64,000 bases of DNA from Herbaspirillum frisingense GSF30. Lineage in GTDB: Bacteria; Pseudomonadota; Gammaproteobacteria; Burkholderiales; Burkholderiaceae_D. Positions within the stretch are counted from its first letter, which is position 1; each line of letters opens with the position of its first letter. Where the stretch lies: NCBI RefSeq assembly GCF_000300975.2, contig NZ_AEEC02000027.1, positions 1 through 64,000 of the forward strand. Direction: 5' to 3'. The translations under genes and the position numbers were made by a program. The notes under the pieces are model-generated. The model was not told where the DNA came from. It was given only the letters and a program-made list of their open reading frames with translations, and did not search any database. This document shows positions 22,613 through 32,293 of the stretch, piece by piece.

Positions 22613-22661
22613 GGCGGGGCTCCTTGTTGGATGGATGGATCAGTGGCGAAAATTCGCTGTG

Positions 22662-22753
22662 ATCGTATACATGCAATTTGGATGCCAGCCTTTGAATTAT
22701 ATTATCTATATGATTTTAAAGAAAATATTGTATTTATATGTATTGTATACAAT
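22662..22753. promoter_or_regulatory. Candidate GntR-family operators in an AT-rich promoter region
   Basis: ATTGTATACAAT (22742-22753) is a perfect palindrome. ATCGTATACATG (22662-22673) shares its GTATAC core. Sites of the ATTGTATACAAT kind are typical of FadR-type (FCD) GntR regulators. The stretch 22680-22760 is much more AT-rich than the surroundings. The sites lie between the regulator gene and the BMP operon. Confidence 0.65.
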
Positions 22754-22874
22754 TTTGAAAATGAACGCAGATGGGCGTTTTGCTCGTCCAGGGTGCTAGT
22801 CGTGCACCAGACGTGGGCAGTCCGGCGCCGGTGATCGGCGGTGGGGATGTGGGGAGAATGGACGCGGAGGAAGC

Positions 22875-23558
22875 TCAGAAAGCGCGGCGCAATGCGTCGG
22901 GCTTTTCTTCCGGCAGGCGCAGGCGGCCTTCCAGCGCCAGCAGGTGGCGTTCCATCTCGGCGCTGGCGCCATTGCCATCGCGCAGTGCCAGCAGGTCCAC
23001 CAGGCGGCTGTGCTCGTCATGCTCGCAACTGGCCTCGCCGGGGGCTTCGTAGAGCGCGACGATGAGGGAGCAACGGGTCATCAGTTCGGTCAGCATGCGT
23101 TGCAGTACCTGGTTGCCGGACAGCTCCGCCAGCGCCAGGTGAAAGCCGCCAGCCAGGGCGACCCAGCGCGGGTGGTCGCCGTCATGCAGCGCGGCGTGCT
23201 CGGCCTGCAGGCGCTGCCGCAGTTTGGCGACGTCACCGTGGTCGATCTGGCGCGCCACTTCGCGCACGATGGCGCCTTCGATCGCCCGTCGGGCGGCGAA
23301 GACATCGCGTGTCTCCTTCGGTCCCGGTGTCGCCACCGCGGCGCCCTTGTTGGGTACCACATCGACAATGCGCAGCTCCGACAGCCGCCGCAGCGCTTGG
23401 CGCACCACGGTGCGGCTAACGCCGAACTGATCGCACAGGCTGGCCTCCTGCAGGCGCGTTCCGGGCTTCAGTCGGCCGTGCATGACGGCATTGAAGATGG
23501 CCTCGTAGACGGTCTGGTCGAGGGTTTCCGGCGTGTCGGCGGTGCGTTGCGGTTTCAT
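22875..23558 (-). CDS. GntR-family regulator, FCD (FadR) subfamily
   Basis: 227 residues. The N-terminal winged helix is clear (YEAIFNAVMHGRLKPGTRL, FGVSRTVVRQALRRLSE), and an FCD ligand domain follows from ~95 with metal-type residues (RRAIEGAIVREVA, FHLALAELSGNQVL, EHSRLVDLLALRDG). FCD regulators usually bind carboxylates. The start at 23558 is chosen because the longer frame runs back into the tRNA-Lys gene. It precedes the BMP-flavin reductase-deaminase operon on the same strand and is the likely controller of it. Confidence 0.88.
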   Translation of the reverse strand: MKPQRTADTPETLDQTVYEAIFNAVMHGRLKPGTRLQEASLCDQFGVSRTVVRQALRRLSELRIVDVVPNKGAAVATPGPKETRDVFAARRAIEGAIVREVARQIDHGDVAKLRQRLQAEHAALHDGDHPRWVALAGGFHLALAELSGNQVLQRMLTELMTRCSLIVALYEAPGEASCEHDEHSRLVDLLALRDGNGASAEMERHLLALEGRLRLPEEKPDALRRAF

Positions 23559-23718
23559 TGGGCAGAGTGGGTTGCAGGGTGGCTGGCCGTGCAGGAGCAT
23601 ACACAGGCCGGCGGTATCATAACGCGCCACGGGCTCGGCCGGGCTGGCGCATCTGAATAAGCAAGGGGTGCGCCCGACGGCGGGGGCGGGGAAGCGGCTG
23701 AGGGACGGAGATGAAAAG

Positions 23719-23748
23719 AAAAAAGCCCACGTCAACGTGGGCTTTTTT
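23719..23748 (-). terminator. Terminator downstream of tRNA-Lys
   Basis: A 14-bp stem (23719-23732 with 23735-23748) with a CA loop; A6 and T6 at its foot make it active on either strand. It lies 23 bp after the 3' end of the tRNA. Confidence 0.88.
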
Positions 23749-23770
23749 CTTGAGACTACTGCTGAATTTC

Positions 23771-23846
23771 TGGTAGGCCGTGCGGGACTCGAACCTGCGA
23801 CCAACGGATTAAAAGTCCGCTGCTCTACCAACTGAGCTAACGACCC
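23771..23846 (-). tRNA. tRNA-Lys (anticodon TTT), CCA encoded
   Basis: The minus strand folds as a normal tRNA: acceptor GGGTCGT/ACGGCCT, D arm with AGCTCAGTTGGTAGAGC, anticodon loop CTTTTAA, T arm GCAGGTTCGAGTCCCGC, discriminator A and encoded CCA (23771-23773). The anticodon TTT assigns lysine. Confidence 0.97.
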
Positions 23847-23857
23847 GAAAGACCGCT

Positions 23858-23887
23858 ATTATAGGCAAACTCTATCGACAGTGTCAA
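23858..23887 (-). promoter_or_regulatory. Sigma-70 promoter of tRNA-Lys
   Basis: On the minus strand TTGACA (23887-23882), an 18-bp spacer and TATAAT (23863-23858) are both perfect consensus hexamers, 12 bp before the tRNA. Confidence 0.9.
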
Positions 23888-23965
23888 CACTCTAGCACCA
23901 CGTGTTGATGTCCAATCATTCTGCAGCCCGTCACGCGCCGACACGGTGCCGGCGCTGACTGGCCA

Positions 23966-24721
23966 TTACTTCAATGACGCCATCCGTTCCTTGCCGGTTT
24001 GCGCGGCCGGGGTGTTCGGATACTTGGCGATCAATTGCTCCAGGGTCTTCTTGGCGGCTGCCTTGTCCTTCAACTCGGCTTGCGAGCTGGCGATGTTGAG
24101 CAGGGCGTCGGCGGCCTTGGGGTTGTCCGGATAATTCTTCACCACCACTTGCTGCGCGGCGATTGCACCCTTGTAGTCGCGCTGGGCGTACAGGGAGTTG
24201 CCTTGCCAGTATTGCGCCGAGGGGGCGTAGCCGGATTGCGGATAACGCTTCAGGAAGTCGGCAAAGGCATTGCCTGCTCCCTTGTAGTCGCCACCCTTGA
24301 ATTGCGACAGCGCCGCATCATAGGCCTGCTGTTCGGACACGCCCACAGCCACGGTCTGGCCGTCCACGCTGACCTGCTGCGGCTCTAGCTTGCGCAGGCG
24401 CGCATCCAGATCGACGTAGAAGTCCTTCTGACGTTGCTGGGCGTTGGTAATCTCGTTGGTCAAGACCTCGATCTGGCCGCGCAACGCGGCAATCTGCGAC
24501 TGCAGGTTGTCGTTGCGGTCCGAGAGGGTCAGGACACTGTTCTTGTCGGCCTTGTTGGCGACGTCGCGCTGCAGGGCTTCGATCTTGGAGCGGATGTCCA
24601 GGATGGCCTTGCGTGCTTCGTCATCGTCAAACATGCCGGCACGGGCGGTAAGCGGTAGGAAAGCCGTGGCGGCCAGCAAGGCCGCCACGGTCACCGATTT
24701 CAGTTTGAAAGCGGTATGCAT
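23966..24721 (-). CDS. cpoB: Tol-Pal coordinator protein CpoB (YbgF)
   Basis: 251 residues. A signal peptide (VAALLAATAFLPLTARA) is followed by a coiled-coil trimerisation segment (~35-110) and then TPR repeats (YDAALSQFKGGDYKGAGNAF, GYAPSAQYWQGNSLYAQRDY, NPKAADALLNIASSQAELKD). CpoB links peptidoglycan synthesis (PBP1B) to Tol-mediated outer-membrane constriction. It is the last gene of the tol-pal cluster, 5 bp after pal. Confidence 0.95.
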   Translation of the reverse strand: MHTAFKLKSVTVAALLAATAFLPLTARAGMFDDDEARKAILDIRSKIEALQRDVANKADKNSVLTLSDRNDNLQSQIAALRGQIEVLTNEITNAQQRQKDFYVDLDARLRKLEPQQVSVDGQTVAVGVSEQQAYDAALSQFKGGDYKGAGNAFADFLKRYPQSGYAPSAQYWQGNSLYAQRDYKGAIAAQQVVVKNYPDNPKAADALLNIASSQAELKDKAAAKKTLEQLIAKYPNTPAAQTGKERMASLK

Positions 24722-24726
24722 GTCGA

Positions 24727-25245
24727 TTATTGATAAGCGATGTCAGCGCGACGGTTCTCGGCGTAGGACGATTCATCCTGGCCCAGTGCCTTGGGCTTTT
24801 CCTTGCCGAAGGAAACCGCTTCCACTTGTGCATCCGACACGCCCAGCAGGACCAGGGCCTTGCGGACGGCTTCAGCACGCTTCTGACCCAGGGCCAGGTT
24901 GTACTCGGCGCCACCGCGATCATCGGTGTTGCCCTGGATGATGACCTTGCGATCCTTGTGCGCCACCAGGTACTTGGCGTGGTTCTCGATGACGGTACGG
25001 TATTCCGGCTTGACGGTGTAGCTGTCGTAGTCGAAGTACACGCTACGCTTGGCCAACACGCCTTGCGGGTCGTTCAGCGGATCGACGGAACCGGCGTTGA
25101 CGGTGCCCACCGAGCGGGTGTCAGCGCCGTTGCTGGCGCCGTTCTGCACGGGAGCGTTAGCCTTGTCGTCCAGCTTGGTGGACGAGCAGGCGGCCAGCAG
25201 GACTGCACTGGAGACGATGAGGGCGAAGGTACTGATAGTGCGCAT
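24727..25245 (-). CDS. pal: Peptidoglycan-associated lipoprotein Pal
   Basis: 172 residues. A lipoprotein signal with lipobox LLAACSS (Cys ~20), a Gly/Asn-rich linker, then an OmpA-like peptidoglycan-binding domain (VYFDYDSYTVKPEYRTVIEN, IIQGNTDDRGGAEYNLALGQ, AENRRADI). Pal anchors the outer membrane to peptidoglycan and interacts with TolB. Ribosome site AAGGAGAAATCC is strong. Lies between tolB and cpoB. Confidence 0.97.
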   Translation of the reverse strand: MRTISTFALIVSSAVLLAACSSTKLDDKANAPVQNGASNGADTRSVGTVNAGSVDPLNDPQGVLAKRSVYFDYDSYTVKPEYRTVIENHAKYLVAHKDRKVIIQGNTDDRGGAEYNLALGQKRAEAVRKALVLLGVSDAQVEAVSFGKEKPKALGQDESSYAENRRADIAYQ

Positions 25246-25288
25246 TTTGGATTTCTCCTTGTCGTGATGAAAGCAATATTGGATTTCT

Positions 25289-26575
25289 TTATTTCATGAA
25301 CGGACCCCAGGTCGGTTCCCTGATATCACCGGCCTGCGTCGTGAGACGCTGTTTGATTCGGCCGTCGACGGAGACGACGGCCAGGGATCCGCGACGACCA
25401 GATTCCGTCGCGTACATGATGTATTTGCCGTTGGGCGCAAAGCTGGGCGATTGGTCGCGACCGCCGTCGGAGAGGCGGGTCTCCTGGCCATTGGTCAGGT
25501 CCAGCGCATAGAGCTGGAACAGGCCGTCGCGACGCGAGATGAAGGCCAGCGTCTTGCCGTCAGGCGAAATGCGCGGGCTGATGTTGTAGCTGCCGTTGAA
25601 GGTGACGCGCTGCGGCGAGCCGCCATCCAGGCCGACCTTGTACACCTGCGGGCCGCCGCTGCGGTCGCTGGTGAAATAGATGCTGCCGCCATCGGGCGAG
25701 AACTGCGGTTCGGTATCGATGCCGGCGCTGTTGGTCAGGCGACGCAGGCCGGAGCCGTCGGCATTGATCACGTAGACCTGGGTCAGGCCGTCGCGGGTCA
25801 GGGCCACGGCCAGGCGCGAACCGTCCGGCGACCAGGCCGGGGCCGAGTTGCTGCCCTTGAAGTTGGCCACGATGGAGCGCTGGCGGGTCACCAGGTTCTG
25901 GATGTAGACCACCGGCTTCTTCATTTCGAAGGAGACGTAGGCGACCTTGGTGCCATCGGGCGACCAGGACGGCGAGATGATGGGCTCATTGGAGCGCAGC
26001 GCCACCTGGGTGCCTTCGCCATCGGCGTCTGCCACTTCCAGGCGATATTCGCCGCCTGACTTGGTCACGTAGGAAATGCGGGTGGAGAAGATGCCGGGGA
26101 TGCCGGTCAGCTTCTGATAGATGTCATCGGCGATCTTGTGGGCGGTCAGGCGCAGCAGCTGCGGCTGGGCGCCGATGGAGAGCGCCGACAGCTGGCTCGA
26201 CTGCACGGTGTCGAAGAGGCGGTAGCGCACGTCGAAGCGGCCATCGGCCAGGCGCGTGACGCTACCTACGGCCAGCGCATTGGCGCCGCGCTTCTGCCAG
26301 TCGCCATAGTTGATGGCGGAGGAATCGGAGAGGGCATCGCCATTGTCGATGAGCTTGAAGATGCCGCTGCGGGCCAGGTCGGCCTTGACCACCGAGGTGA
26401 TCTGTTGCGGTGCCGATTCCTCGCCGGGGAAGGCGGTGATGGCGATCGGGATCTGCGAAGCACCCACGCCGGTGATCTCGAAGCGGATCTGCGCCTGCGA
26501 GGCCGGGGCGAAGGACAGGCCGGCCACCACGGCGGTGGCGGCGGCGATGCTGGTCAGGTAACGGGCTTTAATCAT
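25289..26575 (-). CDS. tolB: Tol-Pal periplasmic protein TolB
   Basis: 428 residues. Signal peptide (AGLSFAPASQAQ), N-terminal alpha/beta domain to ~165, then a six-bladed beta-propeller with repeated S-P-D-G words (SPSWSPDGTKVAYVSFE, APAWSPDGSRLAVALTR, EPQFSPDGGSIYFTSDR, SPRISPDGKTLAFISRR). TolB cycles between Pal and TolA/Lpp-type partners. It starts 3 bp after the tolA stop, so the two are coupled. Confidence 0.97.
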   Translation of the reverse strand: MIKARYLTSIAAATAVVAGLSFAPASQAQIRFEITGVGASQIPIAITAFPGEESAPQQITSVVKADLARSGIFKLIDNGDALSDSSAINYGDWQKRGANALAVGSVTRLADGRFDVRYRLFDTVQSSQLSALSIGAQPQLLRLTAHKIADDIYQKLTGIPGIFSTRISYVTKSGGEYRLEVADADGEGTQVALRSNEPIISPSWSPDGTKVAYVSFEMKKPVVYIQNLVTRQRSIVANFKGSNSAPAWSPDGSRLAVALTRDGLTQVYVINADGSGLRRLTNSAGIDTEPQFSPDGGSIYFTSDRSGGPQVYKVGLDGGSPQRVTFNGSYNISPRISPDGKTLAFISRRDGLFQLYALDLTNGQETRLSDGGRDQSPSFAPNGKYIMYATESGRRGSLAVVSVDGRIKQRLTTQAGDIREPTWGPFMK

Positions 26576-26578
26576 CGT

Positions 26579-27553
26579 TTACTGATCTTTCGGATAATGG
26601 GTGAAAGTGAAGCTGGACGGTACCTTGCCATCCTTGTCGGCCGGGAAGGGCTGCGACTTCATGATGGCCGTACGCACGGCTTCGTCGAAGCCCGGCACGC
26701 CTGAAGGTTTGTTCACACGAACCGTGCGCACGCTACCATCCGGGAACAATTCGACAGTGTACTCCCCGGCTGGGTTTCCGCTCACGCCGCTGTTATCGAA
26801 CACAGTGTTGCTGCGGATCTTGGCACGCAGCTTGTTGGCGTAATCGGGGCTGCCCTTGGGACCCTGCGACTTCTCGGCCGTGCCGGTACCACCGGTGGCG
26901 CTGGTGGCCTGGCCCATCATGCGCTTCAGGTCTTCCTGGCGGCGCTGTTCGGCGGCCTTGGCGTCGGCGGCGGCCTGCTGCTGCTTCTTCTTGTCGGCAG
27001 CCTGCTTCTCGGCATCAGCCTTCTTCTTGGCCTCTTCTTCCTTCTGTTTCTCTTCCTTCAGCTTCTTCTGCTTTTCGGCTTCCAGCTTTTCCTTCTTTTC
27101 GCGGTCAGCCTTGTCCTTTTCGGCCTGCTCCTTCTTCTCGCGCTCGGCCTTTTCCTTCTCGGCCTTGAGCTTGTCAGCCTTTTCCTGTTTCTCTTGCTTC
27201 TCCTGCTCTTCCTTGCGCTTCTTTTCCTTTTCAAGGGCGATATCGGGCTTCTCGACCTTGGGTTCGTCGATCACCTTGGGCGGGACTGGCTTGGGTTCAG
27301 GCTGGGGCTGCGGTTGCGGCTTGGGCGGTTCCACCACCGGGTCCGGTTCGGGCTGGGGCGGGGTGGGCAGGGGGGCGGCTTCCTTGTATTGCGGGTCCCA
27401 GATCTCGGCTTCCACCGTGAGCGGGGTCTCGCTCTGCCAGCGGATCCCGATCCAGAAGAACAGGAACAAGGCCACGTGCATCACCAGCGCCAGCGTGATG
27501 GCGCGCCAGCGGCCCGGTGCCTTGGGGATGTTGTAGTGTGCGTTATCGCTCAT
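26579..27553 (-). CDS. tolA: Tol-Pal membrane-spanning energy transducer TolA
   Basis: 324 residues in the three-domain TolA plan. An N-terminal membrane anchor (ALVMHVALFLFFWIGI, ~20-36), a Pro-rich piece, a long charged helix made almost entirely of K, E and A (~105-215), and a C-terminal globular domain (NTVFDNSGVSGNPAGEYTVE, VRVNKPSGVPGFDEAVRTAI). TolA connects TolQR in the inner membrane with TolB/Pal. The gene ends 3 bp before tolB and follows tolR by 17 bp. Confidence 0.95.
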   Translation of the reverse strand: MSDNAHYNIPKAPGRWRAITLALVMHVALFLFFWIGIRWQSETPLTVEAEIWDPQYKEAAPLPTPPQPEPDPVVEPPKPQPQPQPEPKPVPPKVIDEPKVEKPDIALEKEKKRKEEQEKQEKQEKADKLKAEKEKAEREKKEQAEKDKADREKKEKLEAEKQKKLKEEKQKEEEAKKKADAEKQAADKKKQQQAAADAKAAEQRRQEDLKRMMGQATSATGGTGTAEKSQGPKGSPDYANKLRAKIRSNTVFDNSGVSGNPAGEYTVELFPDGSVRTVRVNKPSGVPGFDEAVRTAIMKSQPFPADKDGKVPSSFTFTHYPKDQ

Positions 27554-27570
27554 ATCGCTGGGGCGTGCGC

Positions 27571-28005
27571 TTACTTGGTGGCCAGGCCGACCCGCGCGAT
27601 GCCCTGTTTCTTCGCTTCCGAGATCACCTGGACCACTTCGTCGTACTTGATTTCCTTGTCCGCCGAAATCATCACGGCCAGCTCGGGATTGTCTTCATGC
27701 AGCTTGCGCAGGCGCTCCGACAGGTCGGTCTTGCCGGTCACGGTCTCGGCCTTCTTGCCGCCGCTCTTGGGGCCGTTGATGCGGATCGTGGCCTGGGTAT
27801 TGGGCTTCAGGGCGATCTCGATGTAATCCGACGGCGGCTGGGTGGACTTGCCGGCCGTGGGCAGGTTGATCACGCTGGGGTTGGTGATGGGCGTGGCCAC
27901 CATGAAGATGATCAGCAGCACCAGCATCACGTCGATGTAGGGGACGACGTTGATTTCCGACTTGAACTTGCGGGGACGGCCCCCGCGCATCGATGACCCA
28001 GCCAT
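27571..28005 (-). CDS. tolR: Tol-Pal proton-channel subunit TolR
   Basis: 144 residues, ExbD/TolR family. One transmembrane helix near the N-terminus (NVVPYIDVMLVLLIIFMVAT) carries the proton-relay aspartate in the YIDVML motif. The periplasmic part includes MISADKEIKYDEVVQVISEA. Its ATG overlaps the tolQ stop by one base. With TolQ it uses the proton gradient to drive TolA. Confidence 0.96.
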   Translation of the reverse strand: MAGSSMRGGRPRKFKSEINVVPYIDVMLVLLIIFMVATPITNPSVINLPTAGKSTQPPSDYIEIALKPNTQATIRINGPKSGGKKAETVTGKTDLSERLRKLHEDNPELAVMISADKEIKYDEVVQVISEAKKQGIARVGLATK

Positions 28006-28706
28006 TAGCGTGCCTGACGTTGCAAGATGTTGGAGAACTCTTCGATGAAGCTTTCGAAGCGGATCGCCAGGCGATCGATGTCGTGCGAGTAGCGGTTGTA
28101 GGCGACCACGGCTGGGATCGCGGCGAACAGGCCGATGGCGGTGGCGATCAGGGCCTCGGCGATGCCGGGGGCGACGGCCGCCAGGGTAGCCTGCTGCACG
28201 TTGGCCAGGCCGCGGAAGGCGTTCATGATGCCCCAGACGGTACCGAACAGGCCCACATACGGGGACACCGAACCAACCGATGCCAGGAAGGCCAGGTGCG
28301 ATTCGAGGGCGTCCATTTCGCGCTGGTAGGCGGCGCGCATGGCGCGGCGGGCGCCGTCCAGCAGCAGGCCGGGTTCGACCGCGCCGCCACGGGCCGTGAC
28401 CGAGGCCTTGGCCTTGGTGAATTCACCCATGCCGGCCTGGAAGATGCGTTCCATCGCGCCACCGCTACCGGCCTTGCGGCGATTGGACAGGGCTTCCTGG
28501 TACAGCGCCGACAGGTTGCCGCCGGACCAGAAGACGCGTTCGAATTCCTCGGTCTGCACGCGCGCGGCGCGGATGGTGAACATCTTGCGGAAGATGTAGG
28601 TCCAGCTGATGATCGATGCCGACAGCAGCAGCAGCATCACCAGTTGCACCAAAACGGACGCGTTTGCGATCAGTGAAATGAAGGACAGGTCTTGTGTGAC
28701 GTTCAT
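28005..28706 (-). CDS. tolQ: Tol-Pal proton-channel subunit TolQ
   Basis: 233 residues with three transmembrane helices (near 13-35, ~135-155 and ~170-195). The family stretch PYVGLFGTVWGIMNAFRGL precedes the third helix segment GIAEALIATAIGLFAAIPAV. TolQ and TolR form the stator. A 210-bp gap separates it from ybgC and could carry a second promoter. Confidence 0.96.
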   Translation of the reverse strand: MNVTQDLSFISLIANASVLVQLVMLLLLSASIISWTYIFRKMFTIRAARVQTEEFERVFWSGGNLSALYQEALSNRRKAGSGGAMERIFQAGMGEFTKAKASVTARGGAVEPGLLLDGARRAMRAAYQREMDALESHLAFLASVGSVSPYVGLFGTVWGIMNAFRGLANVQQATLAAVAPGIAEALIATAIGLFAAIPAVVAYNRYSHDIDRLAIRFESFIEEFSNILQRQAR

Positions 28707-28916
28707 GGGGAAATGTGGCGGCGTGGCAGCGGTGAATGGATTGGTAAGTCGGCGGTTTGTATCTTTTGTTCAGTTGTAGATTCAGTTACATGAAACAAAA
28801 GACGGTCATTGTAGGGAGAAGGTTTCCGGCACGGATATCGTCCCAAGCGGCAAGATTGCCTGTTGGGGCAGTTGTGCTACCTGCCATAAAGGTCCGGATG
28901 AGCTTTTCCGTTGACA

Positions 28917-29369
28917 TCATGCGGCTTTCTTGATGCAGGCGAGCACTTCTTCGGGAATGGGGCGCGGGCGGAACGTGGCTGCGTCCACGCAGACCACGGT
29001 GATGCTGCCCCGTGCCAGCAACGTCGCGTCCTGGTCGCTGGCGGCATTGCCATCCCCCGACGGCAGGCGCCAGGCCTCCTGGGAAAATTCCATGGAGGCA
29101 TTTCGAAGTTTTTCGACCACGACGGTCAGGCGGAGTTCATCGTCCAGGCGCGCTGGCGAGAGATAGTCGACGTTGGTGTTCCTGACCACGAAGATGGCGC
29201 CGGTGGTCTCGGCCAGGTGTTGCTGCTGGAAACCGAAGGAGCGCAGCCATTCCGTGCGGGCGCGCTCGAAGAACTTCAGGTAATTGGCGTAGAAGACCAC
29301 GCCTCCGGTGTCGGTATCTTCATAGTAGACCCGGATGTTCCAGTCGAATGGACTACTGGCGGCACTCAT
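28917..29369 (-). CDS. ybgC: Tol-Pal-associated acyl-CoA thioesterase YbgC
   Basis: 150 residues, hot-dog fold. The catalytic segment YYEDTDTGGVVFYANYLKFF contains the conserved Asp and the buried helix. Members hydrolyse acyl-CoA or interact with phospholipid synthesis enzymes. It is the first gene of the tol-pal cluster, as in many proteobacteria. An ATG at 29369 gives the expected length (E. coli YbgC has ~134 residues). Confidence 0.93.
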   Translation of the reverse strand: MSAASSPFDWNIRVYYEDTDTGGVVFYANYLKFFERARTEWLRSFGFQQQHLAETTGAIFVVRNTNVDYLSPARLDDELRLTVVVEKLRNASMEFSQEAWRLPSGDGNAASDQDATLLARGSITVVCVDAATFRPRPIPEEVLACIKKAA

Positions 29370-29579
29370 ATGCTTCTTGTTATTGGGAAATCTGCTGTGG
29401 CAGCTGAAAAGAAATCAAGGAAGCGGAAAGCCATCAATGCGAACTGGGTGTTGCCTCAAATGCAAGATTTAGTGGAGGTCACGCATCTTGCACTGGGGAA
29501 CTGATCGCAAAGGGGCTTGCAAATGGCGTTCCTGCGGTGCCGGAGCGTTCCCGGCAAAAACGCCATTTTACCCCATCCC

Positions 29580-30332
29580 TTACTGTTTGCGCTTGATGTT
29601 GAAGGGGCTGAAGCCCTGGCAGGTCGGCATCAGTTCCATGTAGTTGATGTTGACGTGTGCCGGCATGGTGGCGACCCAGAAGGCGGCTTCGGCGATATCG
29701 TCGGCCGTCAGCGGGGTAGTGCCTTCATAGACCTTGGCGGCCGCGCCGTCATCGCCCTTGAAGCGCACATTGGAGAACTCGGTGCCGCCGCACAGGCCAG
29801 GGGCCAGGTTGGTGGCGCGCACGCCAGTACCCACCAGATCGGCGCGCAGGTTCAGGGTGAACTGGTCGACGAAGGCCTTGGTGGCGCCGTAGACGTTGCC
29901 GCCCGGGTAGGGGTAGGCGCCGGCCACCGAGCCCAGGTTGATGATGGTGCCGCTGCCGCGCTTGACCATCTCGGGCAGCAGGGCGTGGGTGATGGTGACC
30001 AGACCCTTGACGTTGGTGTCGATCATGGTTTCCCAGTCCGACAGCGCGACTTCGTGGGCCGGGCCCAGGCCCAGGGCCAGACCGGCGTTGTTGATCAGGA
30101 CGTCGACCTGCTTCCAGTCACCGGTCAGGCTGGCCAGGCCGGCGTCGATGGAGGACTTGCTGGTCACGTCCAGCACCAGCGGCAGTACCTTGTCGGCACC
30201 CAGTTCCTTGACCAGGTCATCCAGGCGCTCCTTGCGGCGACCGGCGGCGATCACCTTGTGACCATTGCCGGCGAATTTGCGCGCCATGGCGGCGCCGAAG
30301 CCTGCGGTAGCTCCCGTAATCAACACGACCAT
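29580..30332 (-). CDS. ydfG: SDR-family NADP-dependent 3-hydroxy acid dehydrogenase (YdfG-like)
   Basis: 250 residues, classical short-chain dehydrogenase. NADP motif TGATAGFGAAMA (~6-17), the basic AAGRRKERL that favours NADP, NNAG at ~85, catalytic Ser in NLGSVAGAYP and Tyr-x3-Lys in YGATKAFVDQF. The closing region matches YdfG-type enzymes that oxidise L-serine/3-hydroxy acids. Stands alone and is divergent from glyA. Confidence 0.88.
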   Translation of the reverse strand: MVVLITGATAGFGAAMARKFAGNGHKVIAAGRRKERLDDLVKELGADKVLPLVLDVTSKSSIDAGLASLTGDWKQVDVLINNAGLALGLGPAHEVALSDWETMIDTNVKGLVTITHALLPEMVKRGSGTIINLGSVAGAYPYPGGNVYGATKAFVDQFTLNLRADLVGTGVRATNLAPGLCGGTEFSNVRFKGDDGAAAKVYEGTTPLTADDIAEAAFWVATMPAHVNINYMELMPTCQGFSPFNIKRKQ

Positions 30333-30528
30333 CTCTTGATTCTCCTGTGTGTGGCGTAAGAACCGGTGCCGGTGCTCAGGTCGCAGGCGGAACGGCGTCC
30401 CTGCGCTTCACCCCGGCGATCCCGGAAGAAAACGAAATTGTAGCCCAAAGCCGGTTTTTACGAAGTGCGGCTCGCTTTTGGTGCTGCTGCGGGGCCGGTT
30501 GGCGCATGTTGCGCCTGCGCCATGGTTC

Positions 30529-30557
30529 TTGCCGAAATCGCCCCATTTCACTACAAT
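30529..30557 (+). promoter_or_regulatory. Sigma-70 promoter of glyA
   Basis: TTGCCG (30529-30534), a 17-bp spacer and TACAAT (30552-30557). Transcription would start near 30564, just before the riboswitch. Confidence 0.65.
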
Positions 30558-30570
30558 GCGCTCACCATTT

Positions 30571-30705
30571 CGTCTCACGTGACTGGCGAAACGTCGGGTA
30601 AAACCGACCAAGATGGGGATCCATCGGGAAGCGTGAGATTTCAACAGCCGTGCGCCTGGGCAGCCGAATGGACAGTACGACTGAGGCTGCCCGCAATCCC
30701 CCCGT
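30571..30705 (+). promoter_or_regulatory. ZTP (pfl) riboswitch and expression platform controlling glyA
   Basis: The conserved pieces occur in order: CGTGACTGGCGAA (30578-30590), GGGAAGCGTGAG (30626-30637) pairing back to CTCACG (30574-30579), and the 3' hairpin GCGCCTGGGCA (30652-30662). These are the hallmarks of the ZTP-sensing pfl motif. Right after it, GGGCAGCC (30658-30665) can pair with GGCTGCCC (30685-30692), followed by a weak TATTTT. That hairpin uses the conserved CCTGGGCA bases, so ligand-bound aptamer and hairpin exclude each other. ZTP signals low 10-formyl-THF; glyA makes one-carbon folate, so ligand should raise expression. Confidence 0.9.
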
Positions 30706-30808
30706 ATTTTCTGGCCCTCATTCGATTTTGGAAGTCGAGCATCAGGCATGCCTTCGCGCAGCCGGTGACCCGATCTTCGGCCGCACCTCATCAATTTGGA
30801 GAAACACC

Positions 30809-32053
<1,245 letters not shown>

Positions 32054-32123
32054 TTGTCTCTGACGTGACGACGCCGGTCCGATGCGGGCCGGCATCGTCG
32101 GTCTGCCGGATCGATGTCTTGCC

Positions 32124-32156
32124 CGACGGCGCCCGTTTTTGCGGGCGCCGTCGTTT
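32124..32156 (+). terminator. Terminator between glyA and nrdR
   Basis: A 12-bp stem (32124-32135 with 32142-32153) around TTTTTG, then TTTATCT. It would end most glyA transcripts, so nrdR probably has its own promoter in 32157-32290. Confidence 0.8.
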
Positions 32157-32293
32157 ATCTGCACTACGATACGATGGCTGTCACGGTGAGCGGGTGCAAT
32201 ACTGCGCCCTCTGCGCCAGGTCGCGAAGTCGTGCTGCAATACGAAGTCAGGAGGGTGGTCCTCCTTGTCCAGTCCAACCAAACCACTGCTGCC

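Noticed and set aside
22875..23831. Long GntR frame starting at 23831
   Set aside because: The extra N-terminus runs through the tRNA-Lys gene and its terminator; the start at 23558 gives the normal family length.
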